Shown: piece after piece, positions 1-23,357 of the stretch
How positions within the stretch are numbered: position 1 is the first letter of the stretch
How the letters are laid out: each line of letters opens with the position of its first letter
Assembly (NCBI GenBank): GCA_016785225.1
Contig: JAFBJZ010000877.1
Coordinates: 372,001 to 436,000 of the forward strand
Reading direction: 5' to 3'
Length of the DNA: 64,000 nucleotides
Origin: Psettodes erumei
Lineage: Eukaryota > Chordata > Actinopteri > Pleuronectiformes > Psettodidae
The notes under the pieces: model-generated
What the model saw: only the letters and a program-made list of their open reading frames with translations
What the model was told of the DNA's origin: nothing
The model's database searches: none
Translations under genes and position numbers: made by a program

Positions 1-183
1 CAGGCCCTGTCGTCATCCAAGGAGAAGTACCCCATCTTCACCTTCGTCGAGGGTCAGGGACAGGACTACGGACTTGAGGGCCACAGCAGCAATCACAGTG
101 GCCCCGCGGCCCACATCCTGCCCCTGGGCAAGCTGGGCAGGGGTAACAACAGGCGGAACAGTGACGAGTTTGTCTTCCTCTAA
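1..183 (+). CDS. C-terminal 60 codons of an unrecognised protein (partial, 5' end outside window)
   Basis: Frame 1 is open from the first base to a TAA at 181-183. It encodes 60 residues ending in DEFVFL. The codons are GC-rich at third positions (many CTG, ATC, GTC, GGC), as in the real exons downstream, and the composition drops sharply after the stop. The peptide has a Ser/Asn/Gly-rich stretch and a basic GKLGRGNNRR segment, with no transmembrane helix or domain I can name. It looks like a disordered tail. Plus orientation is inferred from the open frame and codon quality; the plus-strand ORF beginning at base 74 is an out-of-frame shadow. I do not recognise the gene. The human neighbourhood of SMARCA4 would suggest candidates, but none matches what I can recall. 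Confidence 0.55.
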   Translation, partial: QALSSSKEKYPIFTFVEGQGQDYGLEGHSSNHSGPAAHILPLGKLGRGNNRRNSDEFVFL

Positions 184-1365
184 GGCTCAGAGGAGGGTGC
201 TCTCCCTGCTCTCGCCTGTAGGGGACAGCAAAGGAACAGTAAAATTCACCTTCAGCGGGAAGGACTCCGCTGTTGTCGTCGCGGCTGCAAAGGTGGCCAT
301 GATGCTATTGTGCTTTGTCGCCCTCACTGATGAACAGAAATGAAAGACTGCGCGGCTCCTGTCATCACCTCTCTGTGGACGGGTATCATAAGCTATTAGG
401 GCTCGGGGTCCTGTTTGGTGCTGACTGGAGCATACCTTTTACCGGGCAGAGGCATGATTCCAAAATGCATCATGGTTAGAAATGTTTCAAGTACTTGAAG
501 CACTCTCGAATCACTTCATCAGACACTTAAAAAAAAGCCTCAAGGACAAGGACGTGTGAGTAAATCAAGCGCTTTAAAGTACTCAACTCACTTACACTCA
601 ACTACTGTGTTTTCTCCTCGTCGTTTGAACTGGACGTACTGGAGGCAGGTTGTGGTCTGAATATTTAATGAGCTCACTGGTCAGGTGAAGGGCTGTCTGA
701 TGTTGATCTGGACTTGTATCATATGACACCTGCTGTACATCTCCTTTTATTGCCTCTTATTTATCAGGTTTCTGAATGTGTGTTTGCGTGTGAGCGAGTC
801 TGGGGTTCGGTGTAGTTTATTTGTCTTTGTCTTTGTCTTCTATTTGTTTAAGTGTACTGCTGTATTTAGGAGTCGCGGTGCAACCCACAGAGGGCTGCGC
901 CTGATTCTTCCAAGAGCATCTTGAATGGTCTTAAATTCACTCTGGTGTTGCATACTGGCTGAATGTCACACAGGTGACCCTACAGCCTCTGTCCCATACG
1001 CTTCCAGCTCTCTATTATTTATCATTAAGAAACACTCCCATAAACGCTCCCAGATTCAGGATTTAAGAGAAATGATCTCTCCAGTTATCTTTAACTGTTA
1101 AATCATGTCTCATAATGTCTTGCCTCATGAAGTGGGATTTGAGTTATCAGGATAAATCTGCAAAGTGAAAACCAGAACAAGTGCAGGTCATGGATTTTAC
1201 TGAATACCAAGCTGAATGGAGGTTTTGCCTGGATTTGACACTTCAGTTGCAATGTTGTTTGTGTTTGTCCCTTTTTCTTTTTTTTTTTACATGAAGACTA
1301 CTACTGCAAGTTGCACTACTGGTGTAAGTTTGTCGCCCTGATTAAACTTCATACACTGCAATCAC
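184..1365 (+). other. Probable 3' UTR of the upstream gene with poly(A) signal
   Basis: After the TAA at 181-183 no further coding-quality frame is visible. The sequence becomes AT-rich and stop-dense. A poly(A) signal variant ATTAAA lies at 1341-1346, and no canonical AATAAA precedes it, so this is the best guess for the transcript end. The end is inferred from the hexamer only. Confidence 0.4.
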
Positions 1366-1619
1366 ATCTAACTTGTATCTCATACTTTGTTGATGCATTT
1401 TGGAGAAGCTTCGCGTTCTTGTCTGTGCTCAGACAAAATGCAAAAAGTTCCTTAAAATGTAATTTGGTGATGGTTTTGCAGTTCATTCCCTGATTGATGA
1501 TTATATCAAGCATCTTATACGTTTTGGGTTTTTTAAGTTTGACGTAAGCATGATAAAGCTTGTATACTTTAAGATGAGTAACAGTAACAGTAAAGTTCGA
1601 GCGCCTCTGTGAATGACGG

Positions 1620-2010
1620 TTCTGCTACTTGCACGCGCCGCGCACGGGCTGTGGCGCGTGAAGCCACAGTCCGGATTCACACGGTGTGAATCGAGCCCTG
1701 CCGTCGCTGCGCACGCATGCGCGCTGCCGGCCGGCCGTGACTAGACATTCGGTCATAGGAGCGGTGGAGGGGGGCGCTCGAGCCACGTCGGTGAAACAAA
1801 TCAACGCTCGGAGGCAGATTACAAAGAGGGTGAGGAGACTAATTGCGACAGCTGCTGCGTCTTCTTTTATCTCCCCCTCAAAACATCAACTCGAGAGCGC
1901 AGAAATCCACCCAGGACCGTCTGTCCGTTTGATGCGGGTAGGTCGGTCGCACAAGCACAGTCCGCCATTCCCCCTTTTTATATTTAACGAGACCCGTTTT
2001 CGTGGTCTTG
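1620..2010 (+). promoter_or_regulatory. smarca4: CpG-rich promoter and likely non-coding first exon of smarca4
   Basis: From about 1620 the sequence turns GC- and CpG-rich (runs such as CGCGCCGCGCACGGG and GCCGGCCGGCC), in contrast to the AT-rich flanks. A good splice donor, GATGCGG|GTAGGT, sits at 1938. The first coding exon has its own acceptor ending at 2409, so a non-coding exon ending at 1937 joined to 2410 is the simplest model. Mammalian SMARCA4 also has a non-coding first exon. The transcription start is not directly visible. Confidence 0.5.
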
Positions 2011-2447
2011 AGCGAGGAGATGTCTCCGTAGCATTGGCTCGCGTGCATTATTGACTGTATTTCCCCGCGTTCTGTTCAACTTCAATGCGAGACCCTGCAG
2101 CTGTAATTGCTTGTGCGCGCAACGGGTGATTTGGTGCAGCGCAGCAGGAGAATGGGGAGTCCACAACCTGATAGGCGTTGGACGAAAAATTTCGCCCATA
2201 TCCCGCAAAGATTGTGCACCCACTTCATTTATTAGGAAAGCACAGTTCAAGTCAGATATCCAGCATCGTTGTTGTGATATTTTTTGAGAGTTCCGCCTGA
2301 TCAGACCACTCAATTCATGCTCATTTAGAGAAGTAACTTTTGCATAGTGTATCGCCATCCTTTCCAGTTTTGTGAAGCTCAATTACCTCCGCTCTGTCAT
2401 TTTTCTCAGGTCCCTGCTGCTCATCCAGGAGCAGGTGATCTGGGGCG

Positions 2448-13716
<11,269 letters not shown>

Positions 13717-13815
13717 TGTCCTGTGATGTGGAAGAAAAGGGAGGCATAAAGGGATATTCCACCAACCTGCCAATCACCACGTACACAGTAAATAAAACAT
13801 CCCTTTGTCGACTCC
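13717..13815 (+). terminator. smarca4: smarca4 3' UTR with poly(A) signal
   Basis: A canonical AATAAA at 13791-13796 lies 75 bases after the stop codon. Later AT-rich sequence has more AATAAA-like hexamers (for example near 14391 and 14630), so longer 3' UTR forms are possible. Confidence 0.55.
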
Positions 13816-14946
13816 ATCTGCCCTCAGTCAAATGTCAGGGGTCTAAAATAGAAGGGGTTGGCAATGTTGCAACAAAAGACACCTTAACACCAGAGGATCA
13901 AATGAGCTTTTTATCTTTGTGTTGGAAGCTGTTTAAAAACAGTTTCATGGAGAATGTCTAATATGATTACATGTGTCAAGACAGTAGCTTCAAATGAATA
14001 ACTCATGAGTCCAAAACTCCAGGAGTTCTGGATCTGACAAGAATGAATATAACCTAACATGCTGCACACTGGATCAGAGTAAGTGTGAGGCTCCAAGCAG
14101 AATCACAAACTGACAGACACAACTGCCACACTGAGCAGTTAGTTTTTTTAAACTGTTATGTCTGTATGTTAAATGCCATTTGAAGATATTATTAATGTGT
14201 TTCAGTCGTTATCTAAATAAGATACTATCTTGAGAGGGTTTGGACCGAGATAAACGTTCTGTTAAATTAGCTCAACTAAGAAAAGGCACTGCAGAGCTAC
14301 GTGTGACTGCATATTTTTAAATCAAAATGCAGCAATACATTAGTAACTCTTTACATTACATCCCTCTATTTACCATTTATATTAAAGTTGTAATAAAATA
14401 TATGTTGTTTTATTACAACTCTGTTTTTATGTTATTATTAATTTTCTATTTATAAACAACTACTTACGAATCCATGCTGGAGGAGTTGTCGACAAACACA
14501 TTAATAGACACTTCACATCTGCTTCCAACTGCTACAAATCATTCAGTAAATGCTAATATCATCTTTGTAAAAGCTAAATAGGGGGGTTTAAAATAAAATG
14601 TTACCAACCCAAATGAGTTTTAGCAAGAATAAAGCTTCAGTTAATCTGAACTCTGACATAACTGCTGTTAACAAACAAGAAAGAAGCCATTTCATTTCCT
14701 GTGAAGCCAAGAATTAAACAGATTTTCTCATCTTTTGGACAAACTACTAAAAACAAATACTTTACTAACCTGAAGAGTTCGGTAAAGGAAGTAAACAATA
14801 TTGAATGTAAACGGAAAATATTGTCGGACAGAGCTGTGTTTTTTTTTTTTACTACCTTACCTTACGTTCTGACATAAACAAACCCGATGTTTCAACTCTG
14901 CTTCCCTGTGGCGATGTGTCGCTCTGGAGCCACTGTTATTACCGTG

Positions 14947-14975
14947 GTGTGTGTGTGTGTGTGTGTGTGTGTGTG
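14947..14975. repeat. (GT)n microsatellite
   Basis: Uninterrupted GT dinucleotide run of 29 bases. Confidence 0.95.
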
Positions 14976-16786
14976 CACATCACAAACTCGTGGCTGTTTG
15001 AGTTGGACATCGAGCTCGCTGTGGGCGCATGGTGTCACTTCTTCAGAAACTCTTCAGCCGCTCGCCACGGTTATTTGACTGAGGTTTAATGGAGTTGAGC
15101 CCAGGTTGCTCTCCAATATTGTATATAGGTACAGTATAAAAACAAACTACTCCACCTTGTTGCTGCTTATCTGTTAGACTTCCAATATAAGCACTTATAA
15201 CTGTTGATTGTAGACTTGAAGAATCATGAGGTTGTGTTAAATCGATGAGTACTGTATCTTTAATTGTTTCTCCTTCAGCTGTTGTGTGGTGATTTTAGGA
15301 TTTCACAACTATCTGATGTACTTTGGCACTTTTTATGTTTTTCGGTTTCAAGACAAAGGACCAGAGGGACCGTGGCTCTTCTCTGCTTGTGAATGCCTGA
15401 TGGCGGTACGGTGTTGGATATACTGTATAAAGTTGGGTTTTTTTAGAATATGATGTCCATGCACGTATTACAGCCCGCAAGTTCAGTACTGTACTTTTCT
15501 CATTATGCTAGGTTTCTAGGGTGAAGAACATACGACCAAAGCATTAACGTTTTTGCCACTAAATTATTAAGCTCTGTCTGTTGTGTTGTGTCATTATCGC
15601 TGGAACTTGAAACGTAACAATAAACCACGGTAAACGTCAATGCTGTCATCTTTGTGATGTCGTGCTGAAATAAGTCACTCTCGTCAAACATCAGAAAATT
15701 AATCAGCAGCTATTCTGATAAAATGCGAAGATGCTGCCTTTTTCATTGATGCCGGATCATGTAATACCTTCACTTGACCACTAGGAGGAGGTCTCATACA
15801 AATACGAAACATGGTTTTCAGGTAAATCGTCACATCGGTGGCTGCAGAAACCGGATTAGTAAACCTCCAGAATATTCAGAGCTAAAACTGTTGTCTTCAG
15901 TAAGTCTCGTTCATTAAAAAAAAATTCTGAACAATAAGTTACAATTCTGTAATGTAAACTCGTGTCTGGGCGTTTAGTTGGTACTTTGGCCCAACTTGAC
16001 CTGATTTCTTCTCTGGTCAGTCCCTCCAATTTTCTGAACACAAACAAGCTCTTTATCCAGATCATCTCAACAATCTTGGCATGCCCCCTCATGTTTATTT
16101 TTGAGCGAGTTGGTGGGAAAAAATATGATGTATGTACAGTGTGCTTTCGGAGGCGGTAACTTGGCACATGTGGAGGTGAGTGAGTGTGTGGTTGTGAACA
16201 GAATCTCGACAGTGAGGCCTGTGTTGGAGGTCAAAGTGTTTGCTCCCTGTGTAGTAAGATGGGGAGGGGGGATGGACCTGGTTTCCTGATTTCTAGGAAC
16301 ACCCCTAGATTTCTTCAGCAACACAAAACCAGCTGTTAACATCTGCTGTGTGAGGGGGGTTGGGGGGTGGGCTGCAGCTCCTGAACTCTCCAAAACAGCA
16401 CACTTCAACGGCAGCAGACCCACAGGCTTTTACCAAACTGCTCAGGGGTTGTAGACGGATGTTGGCTGTTCCTTTGGGGATCACATCCACAAGACAAGAG
16501 TCTACACAAGATACATACTGTATACACATACAACATGCAGAGCTGTAAAGATGAATAACCCTCTTCTTTGAGTCCGTGGGATTATTTTCAAGCTTTTTTC
16601 CCCAAGAGCTCTTTTCTGGTGACTGAATGGGAATTTTCTTCAAAAACATCAAGTTTGCTTTTCTAATTTCATAATGACCTTTTTACTTCTGCCTTTCAGC
16701 AATAAATCTGCAGATTAGAGGTTTAAAAACCAACCAATATTTGTAGAAGACAACTGAGGGGAAATGTTGTCAAAGAACGATACAGT

Positions 16787-16812
16787 TGTGTGTGTGTGTG
16801 TGTGTGTGTGTG
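16787..16812. repeat. (TG)n microsatellite
   Basis: Uninterrupted TG run of 26 bases. Confidence 0.95.
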
Positions 16813-18186
16813 CAGGCTTATGGTATCTCTTGGCCATGAGATGCTGGACATGCTTTTCACAGCCATGTGAAGGACAGAAAACATACACACACTGTAGTAT
16901 GTGTTCAGTACAGTGTATACTCTGTGTCTCGCTACATCTTTTACTTTGTTTGCTACAGAGATGAGTGGTAATGTCAAGCATATGGTAAGAACCCAAGACT
17001 CTGTGATTTTAGTCTGGCCTGGCTGTAGCTCTCATATAATTCTATGTTTCATGTTTTCTACACTGTTGAGTCTGCTGAGCTGTGCACAGTGAGGAATTTA
17101 GCCTGGAGAAAGACGTCTGGATTGCCACCATATACCACATATATATAGCTGATGAATTTTCATTCATTCAAATGGAAGTAAGTTTGAATGATAAGCATCA
17201 ATTCTGCCTGATTATCAGGCCATTAATCAATACTAGTAGATAGTAAATACAGTGCACACGTACACACATAGCGATTGACTCATTGTAGATGGGAGCCAAC
17301 ATATATGTTGGTTAACTGGACTTAAGAAAGCTGCTGTTTTACCAGGATAAGTTGTGCAATTTATTGAAATGTGCAGCCAAGCAAGGCAAAAATTGTTTGC
17401 AGCCATGCATGTAGAATCTTGTATTTTACAAATCATTTTTTGAACAACTGGATTAATCTCCAAAGCAGTGAAAAGCCTATTGCTGCTGTCAGATGAGATC
17501 CACATATCTCCAGAGAAAAACTCTTGCAGAACTGACATAAAGAAATAAATGTGGCTAAAGATGATACAATAGGACCTTATTCAGAACAGACATTTTGAAA
17601 TGACACGGTAGGAAAAGAAAAGGTATAAATAATAGCACTGATGACAGCTGGATTGCCTTTAGGTGCGTCAGTGTCAGGTTCCTTGTGATGTGCACAATGG
17701 CTCACCGTCACACTGCCACATCTTACTGTGGCACTTGAAGAGAACAGAGCCATTTCATTATGATTAATAAATTCTGTGACTAGTCCACATGTCAGCTTTG
17801 AAAGCAGCCCACAGTATCCTCTTATGAGTGTCAGTTCAAGGGAACTTTTGTTTCTTGCTGGTGGTTGTCGCAGCTGTCCTTCAGACATCTAAAACAACAG
17901 CCTTGAACTTACATGGGGCTTGCGCATTTGATCTGGAACACGGTGGAAACACAAGTTTGGTTTGGCAGCACAATCTGAATGAGTCATGTATGACTTGTGT
18001 GACGAGTGTAGCAGCACTTTCAGCGTGCCACTCTGTGGGTGTGTTAACAGTGTGTGTGTGCGTTTGTGTTTAGTGATAGTGGGTGTAGCAGAATATGCAA
18101 TCCAGCCGCTATTTCTGCATTCCAGGAATACCTCCCACAGCTTATTCCCTGCCTCGACCAGGAGCTAGCCAAGGTCCTCCCCCCTC

Positions 18187-18190
<4 letters not shown>

Positions 18191-18221
<31 letters not shown>
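18191..18221. repeat. (CA)n microsatellite
   Basis: Uninterrupted CA run of 31 bases. Confidence 0.95.
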
Positions 18222-18223
<2 letters not shown>

Positions 18224-18554
18224 GATCCCCCTCATGGAAACATAGATACAGTTTCTCCTGATTCACCCCATAAATCTTACCATGGCCACGTCTTTTAGAT
18301 CCAAACTCTCTTCACCTCACAGTTGACGTCAGTATTTTTGTTGTGATATAAGCTGAACTCTGCACACATGGGATGGTCTGATTGTGAGGGGAAACTCAGA
18401 AAAAGAACTTAAAGTAAAGACTTATCATTATCTAGAAGTAATGAAGGACAGTTCCTCTGTGTATGTGCCTGAATCCAGCAGCGGTTGAGGAAAGCTTTGG
18501 CTGTAGCTCATCTCTGTCAAAGTTAAGTGAAACGAGCAGGATCTTTTTTTGAAC

Positions 18555-18730
18555 TGTGGTTGTGGGTATTAGTACACGTGTGTCATCGGCGAATAAACAC
18601 ATGCTTTCTTTATTCCCTGCAAAGGAAGGGCTTTCTCTGTCCAAATGCTTGATATTAAAGTCCTCTTACTTCATATCTTCTTGTTGCACGAGTCAGGGAA
18701 CCACACAGTGCCGTTATCTTAACTGGGTAA
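18555..18730 (+). repeat. Dispersed repeat, copy A
   Basis: This stretch shares ordered blocks with 24430-24600 in the same orientation. Shared blocks include GTGGTTGTGG, AGTACA, CTGTCCAAAT, the 19-base TCCTCTTACTTCATATCTT, and a degraded GAGTCA..GGA..CCACA..GTG tail. Spacing between blocks is similar, with small indels. It does not resemble a coding sequence. I cannot name the family; an old interspersed element or a local duplication would both fit. Confidence 0.6.
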
Positions 18731-19090
18731 TATAAAGTAAGGAGCTGTTGTTTTCACACTGTCACTTATCTGAATATCACTGGCCTTCAAGTTTATGTCC
18801 TGTGTGTAATTTGCATTCTCTGTGGGTTTCACTCTTTAGTTTATTTCACAAGGTCCTGTTGCTGCACAAGACTCCTCGTGTGAGTGAGTACGTGATCACA
18901 TGTGGTCTCATATGCACACACACATACACAAAGGGATGGGGTTTTTTCTCCACTTCCTTTTGTAAAAGAGTAAAATCATTAACCGTTATTGTGACTGCAG
19001 TTTTCTGAATGATAAGATAAAAACATCTTCTTTTTACATTTCTAGTTGAGTGTGAGCTGCCCTCGTTTGCCTCTTCCTTTCATTCATTCC

Positions 19091-19092
<2 letters not shown>

Positions 19093-19143
<51 letters not shown>
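19093..19143. repeat. (AC)n microsatellite upstream of ldlr
   Basis: Uninterrupted AC run of 51 bases, ending about 165 bases upstream of the ldlr sterol-response element. Confidence 0.95.
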
Positions 19144-19145
<2 letters not shown>

Positions 19146-19201
19146 AAAACATACCGGTTTGGGAGGAAGGGAAGGATGGATATGAGGGGTGACAGAAGGA
19201 C

Positions 19202-19202
<1 letters not shown>

Positions 19203-19235
<33 letters not shown>
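19203..19235. repeat. (AC)n microsatellite upstream of ldlr
   Basis: Uninterrupted AC run of 33 bases, the second of a pair bracketing a 59-base unique segment just before the ldlr promoter elements. Confidence 0.95.
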
Positions 19236-19236
<1 letters not shown>

Positions 19237-19271
19237 CGCATCCATCTTAGTGATATAGCAACATTGTGGCT

Positions 19272-19334
19272 CCACCCCCGGCGATGCTCACGATGCTCAA
19301 TTTAAAATATCACCCCACTGTTGTGGCTCCGCCC
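19272..19334 (+). promoter_or_regulatory. ldlr: ldlr proximal promoter: SREBP site (SRE-1) flanked by Sp1-like boxes
   Basis: ATCACCCCAC at 19309-19318 is an exact match to the SRE-1 decamer of the mammalian LDLR promoter, and the following TG also matches. Sp1-type boxes lie on both sides: CCACCCCC at 19272-19279 and CCGCCC at 19329-19334. This is the same Sp1/SRE/Sp1 order that lets SREBP and Sp1 act together in mammals when cell cholesterol is low. The site is 205 bases before the ldlr ATG and in the same orientation. Function in this species is inferred. Confidence 0.8.
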
Positions 19335-19522
19335 TCCTGTCAGCCTCATAGAAAATGGTCAGATGTGACTCTGGCCCATAATATTTGGCCGCCACTCGCC
19401 CTTTACGCACGGTCCGTCCTTCTCCTTGTGAACCACAGCCTTTTACGCAGTCCCCTGCGAGTGTCATACGTGGGTGGTTTCTACTTTAGCTGTCAAATAA
19501 GAACTAATCAGGAGGACAGGAC

Positions 19523-20278
19523 ATGTTTGGGATGTGGAGGGGACTCGCCGGACTGTCCGCATGTTGGTGTGTGCTGATGCTAATTCATCGTTCGCCTCAA
19601 GCAGGTAAGAAATCTTTTGATTTCCTGGCAAGTGCCTTTCTCACCACGCAGAACGATGCTCCAGAGCAGCGAAGTCGGCGAGGCTGACAAATTGTAGACG
19701 TACGTTAGAATATCAAGCTTATTCCATGTACCAGTGTTTATCCCTTACACCTAATGGGAATCACTCATTTCATTTTGACATTATCTTGTGCTGTGCGGCT
19801 TTTTAGATGTTATAAACTTATAGCAAATGTTTCCACGAGGCCACTGCGTTGAATGTGATAAATGATTGCACTGAGATGTGGTTCATTCCGAACTTAACTT
19901 TACATTGTTCAGTAAATTCACTAACTGTGATAACCACAATAAAAAAAATAAACAAATATATATAATGTAATAAAACCGGTGGCAACAACACAGGGTGGTT
20001 TACGGTTTCGTCATATATGAATGAAATTTACGCACCGCACTTCCATTGGTTCGTTCCGCACCAGAATGCAACCGAACAGCCAATCGCGTTCGTCGCGTTG
20101 CCGGCCGGTTTCGGGTTTCAGACAGGAGGCGTAAACGCAGAAGCAGGCCGGTGACTACGAGAAAGGGTGCGGCCACAACACCAGCGAGTTGGCATCCTCC
20201 CCGCAGCACGCTGGAACCGGGATGCAGGGAAATCTGCATTTCTGTTGTGGTTGCACAAGCTTACCCAAATTTAGTACG

Positions 20279-20362
<84 letters not shown>

Positions 20363-23320
20363 CCAACTTATCCACTGGACAGTAATACCACACATACACT
20401 TGCCTAAGACGTCATGGCACAAAAATAGCTTCCAAGGGTTTCACTTCTATGGAGTAAGTGGATTCATCAGTATTTTGTTTGTGCATCCAAAGTTGCCCGG
20501 CATCTTTTCAAAACACTACACATGTGAGACATTATGTGTATTCCGTGCTGAAGGAAAACAGCAATTATCAAGAAACAAATGTTACCTCTCATGGCACTTT
20601 TTTGAAACAGAAACTTGCTTAACAGGGAGAGAGGAACAGGAAAGGGTGGGAGAGGGAGATAAAAGAAACATAGCCAACCATATAAAACGAGCAGAATTAA
20701 GTGCACCACCGAAAAACTCATAGGGTGAAAATAAAGAGAAGCCCAAAGAGAACAAATGATTTTTTAAAGATTTTGAGATATTAAACGGTTTGAAAATGTA
20801 GCTAATATTGTATGAATGTTGAGGATAGGGTGAACCAATGACCTTTTTTTTCTTTTTTGTTCTTGAACTCTGGTTCTCAGCTTCTAGAGTGAAAGGCAAA
20901 GTGCTGCATCTTTGACCAGAAGTTAGACAAAGAGTCACAATTGGGAAGCAAGAGTGAACCCAGTGCCCCTCAAGGCAAACAATGTGTTGAGAATTATCCC
21001 GGCTGCAGTCACGTTCTGCCAGCTGCTCCGGTAATCCCCCGATAATCTCAACTCTCCTTCAAGAGCTTTTCAGATTAAAATTGGAGTGGGTTTTTTCCCC
21101 CTGTTTTTGGCACTCGATTCCAGTCATCAGAACCATTCTGTGTGTGTTCTGTCTGTCTGTTAAAGGGGGAATATTCTTTGTTTGAAGGTCTGGCTCTGGT
21201 TTGTTTAAAGTGTTCACTTTGTGTTTAGAATACTCCTGAAATGAGGCATAGCCATGCACTGCAGGAAAGAGGAGTTTAAAAAGACCTTTTTGTCCCCCCT
21301 ACACTACTGAACTTTTAGACTGTGGTGACTCACAGACTGAGACTGTGGAGTTTCATCTGTCAATCTTTCAGAAATTCTTCTGAAGCAAAGCTCACGCATT
21401 GGCACCCTTTACTGAATTCATTGCAGACTCTAGTCATCACATGCAACATAGGTGATAAGATACTGGAATCAAGTGAAGCCCCAGAGGACATATGCAGCAG
21501 TTGGACTCGTCCGCATATTGTCAAGTTCTTGGGAACTCTTTAAGTCTTTGGACTTTTTTTTCTTGACCACTGACAGCTGAAGTGAATTATATTGATCAAA
21601 TCTTGAAGTTCATGTGTTGGAAGCAGGAAAAATTAGCAAGTGTAACAATCAGAGACACTTTGACTGTGATAGCTCAACGACTGGGTCAGAACATCTCCAG
21701 AACAGCAGGTCTCGTGGGGTGTTTCCAGTATGTGCTGGTCGGTGCCCACCCAAAGAGATGCGAGGAATGAGAAGCAGTGAACTGGGGACAGGGTCATGGG
21801 GGCCAAAGGCTCATTGGTATGCATGAAGAGTGAGGGCTGACCTGTGACACAGCTCATCACAGCTTGTCGTGTATGAGGCTGTGTAGCTGCTCAGAGTGTC
21901 CATACTGACTCCTGTCTGTTGCTGAAAGCTCCTACATTGGCCACATGAGCGTGAGCGCTTGACCGTGGAGCAGTGGAAGTCCAGTCCCAGTCTGATGATT
22001 TTACACCGAGTGAACAGCCAGGTGTGTGCATCGTTTACCCGGGGGGAGGAGATGGCACCAGGATGCACTATGGGAAGAAGAGGCCTCTTTCAGCTGGTTA
22101 ATGTGGCCTGACACACTGTGAAAAATGCCCAGGAACGGTTTGAGGAACATGACAAAAAGTTCAAGGTGTTGACTTGGCCTCATGATTCCCCGGCACAGGG
22201 GGCGACCTTCACAATATCCGGCAGGCGGGTTTCTCGTGAAGTTCTCGTGATACACATGCATCCCCATTACTCATTCACCACCGTGCATGTGCATTTTGAG
22301 TCAATAAACACACTCCTCTTTGTGCAGGTTTGTGGTGTGTGCGTGCCGAAGCTTGGGCCATAAAAAGGTGTCGGCGCAAGTCTCACGTGGCCACAAAGGA
22401 GCATTGTTGTCGTGCAGCGTCGGTGTGATGGCCTGTCTAACCTCTTGTGGCTGCTGTCGAACAAGTAACTCTGTTCATAGTTTTTTTAGCTGAATCTGGG
22501 CAGTCTGGTGCACGTGTGTCTAAACTAGCACTCGAATGGTCTTACACGGTGTTGACACGACTGGGAGGGTTTTCTGGTTGTCAAGTTCAACTGCTGTCAG
22601 ATGCTATAAATAGCGTCTGGAGGTTTCAGGTTCTCGTCGTGGGCTGAAAGATGCTGCTAACGCACATCCATTCCTCTGCAGCCTGTGGTCTGTCTGCAGT
22701 CGTGGTTATTGTTTTTGAAGTCGGCTGTCTCGACCGTGCCCGACAGTTCTGCGAGTTTTTAGATGTGAAACATTATAGGCCGCACCTCGGGCGACCCCAC
22801 TCAGTTTCCACAGCAGCCGCACGAACCCAAATTGTGTTCGTTTGCACATTTAAAATGAAGTAGATCTAAATATTTAAGATTTTACCATGTTTAACTAAAG
22901 CTGCCCAGGACAAATGGTAAACAGTAACCAATCCTCAACCTTCACATTATCCACAGAGAAGACTGTAAAGAATTCAGGGACCGCCTTCAACGCAACGGTG
23001 CGCTCGCAGGGCTTGTGACCCATATGTGGAAGCAGTGAAAAAAGAAAATATTGGCCCGAGTGGTTTACAGTTTCCACCCTCAGAGAGGAGGTCGGGGGTT
23101 TGAAGGTCAGGAAGTGCAAGTGTTTGACCTACTTCTGGTCTTCCTCTGTTCAGTGTAATAAGCTGCCCTTAAACCGTCCATTTTAAATGGTGAAATCAGC
23201 AAAGAGTCGTGGAGAAACCCTTTTGTTTTAAAACTGGTCACAGCCTATCTTCAGGAACAGCTGGACCGTACTTTGGAAAACTCTATCTCTGGAAGCCCCC
23301 ACCCCCACCGCCCGCTGGCT

Positions 23321-23357
<37 letters not shown>

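Larger units (their letters stand above)
13816..19092. other. Gene-poor region between smarca4 and ldlr
   Basis: AT-rich, stop-dense DNA. I found no exon-quality ORF flanked by splice sites on either strand. It holds (GT)n tracts at 14947-14975 and 16787-16812, a (CA)n tract at 18191-18221, and one copy of a dispersed repeat at about 18555-18730. The first part may be an extended smarca4 3' UTR. Confidence 0.5.

Noticed and set aside
1686..2382. Overlapping ORFs on both strands in the CpG-rich region before smarca4
   Set aside because: Open frames arise from GC content; there is no family match, and the region fits a promoter plus non-coding exon.
20046..20723. 225-codon plus-strand ORF
   Set aside because: It is open mainly because the long (TG)n run translates to Cys-Val repeats; it lies in ldlr intron 1 with no splice or domain support.
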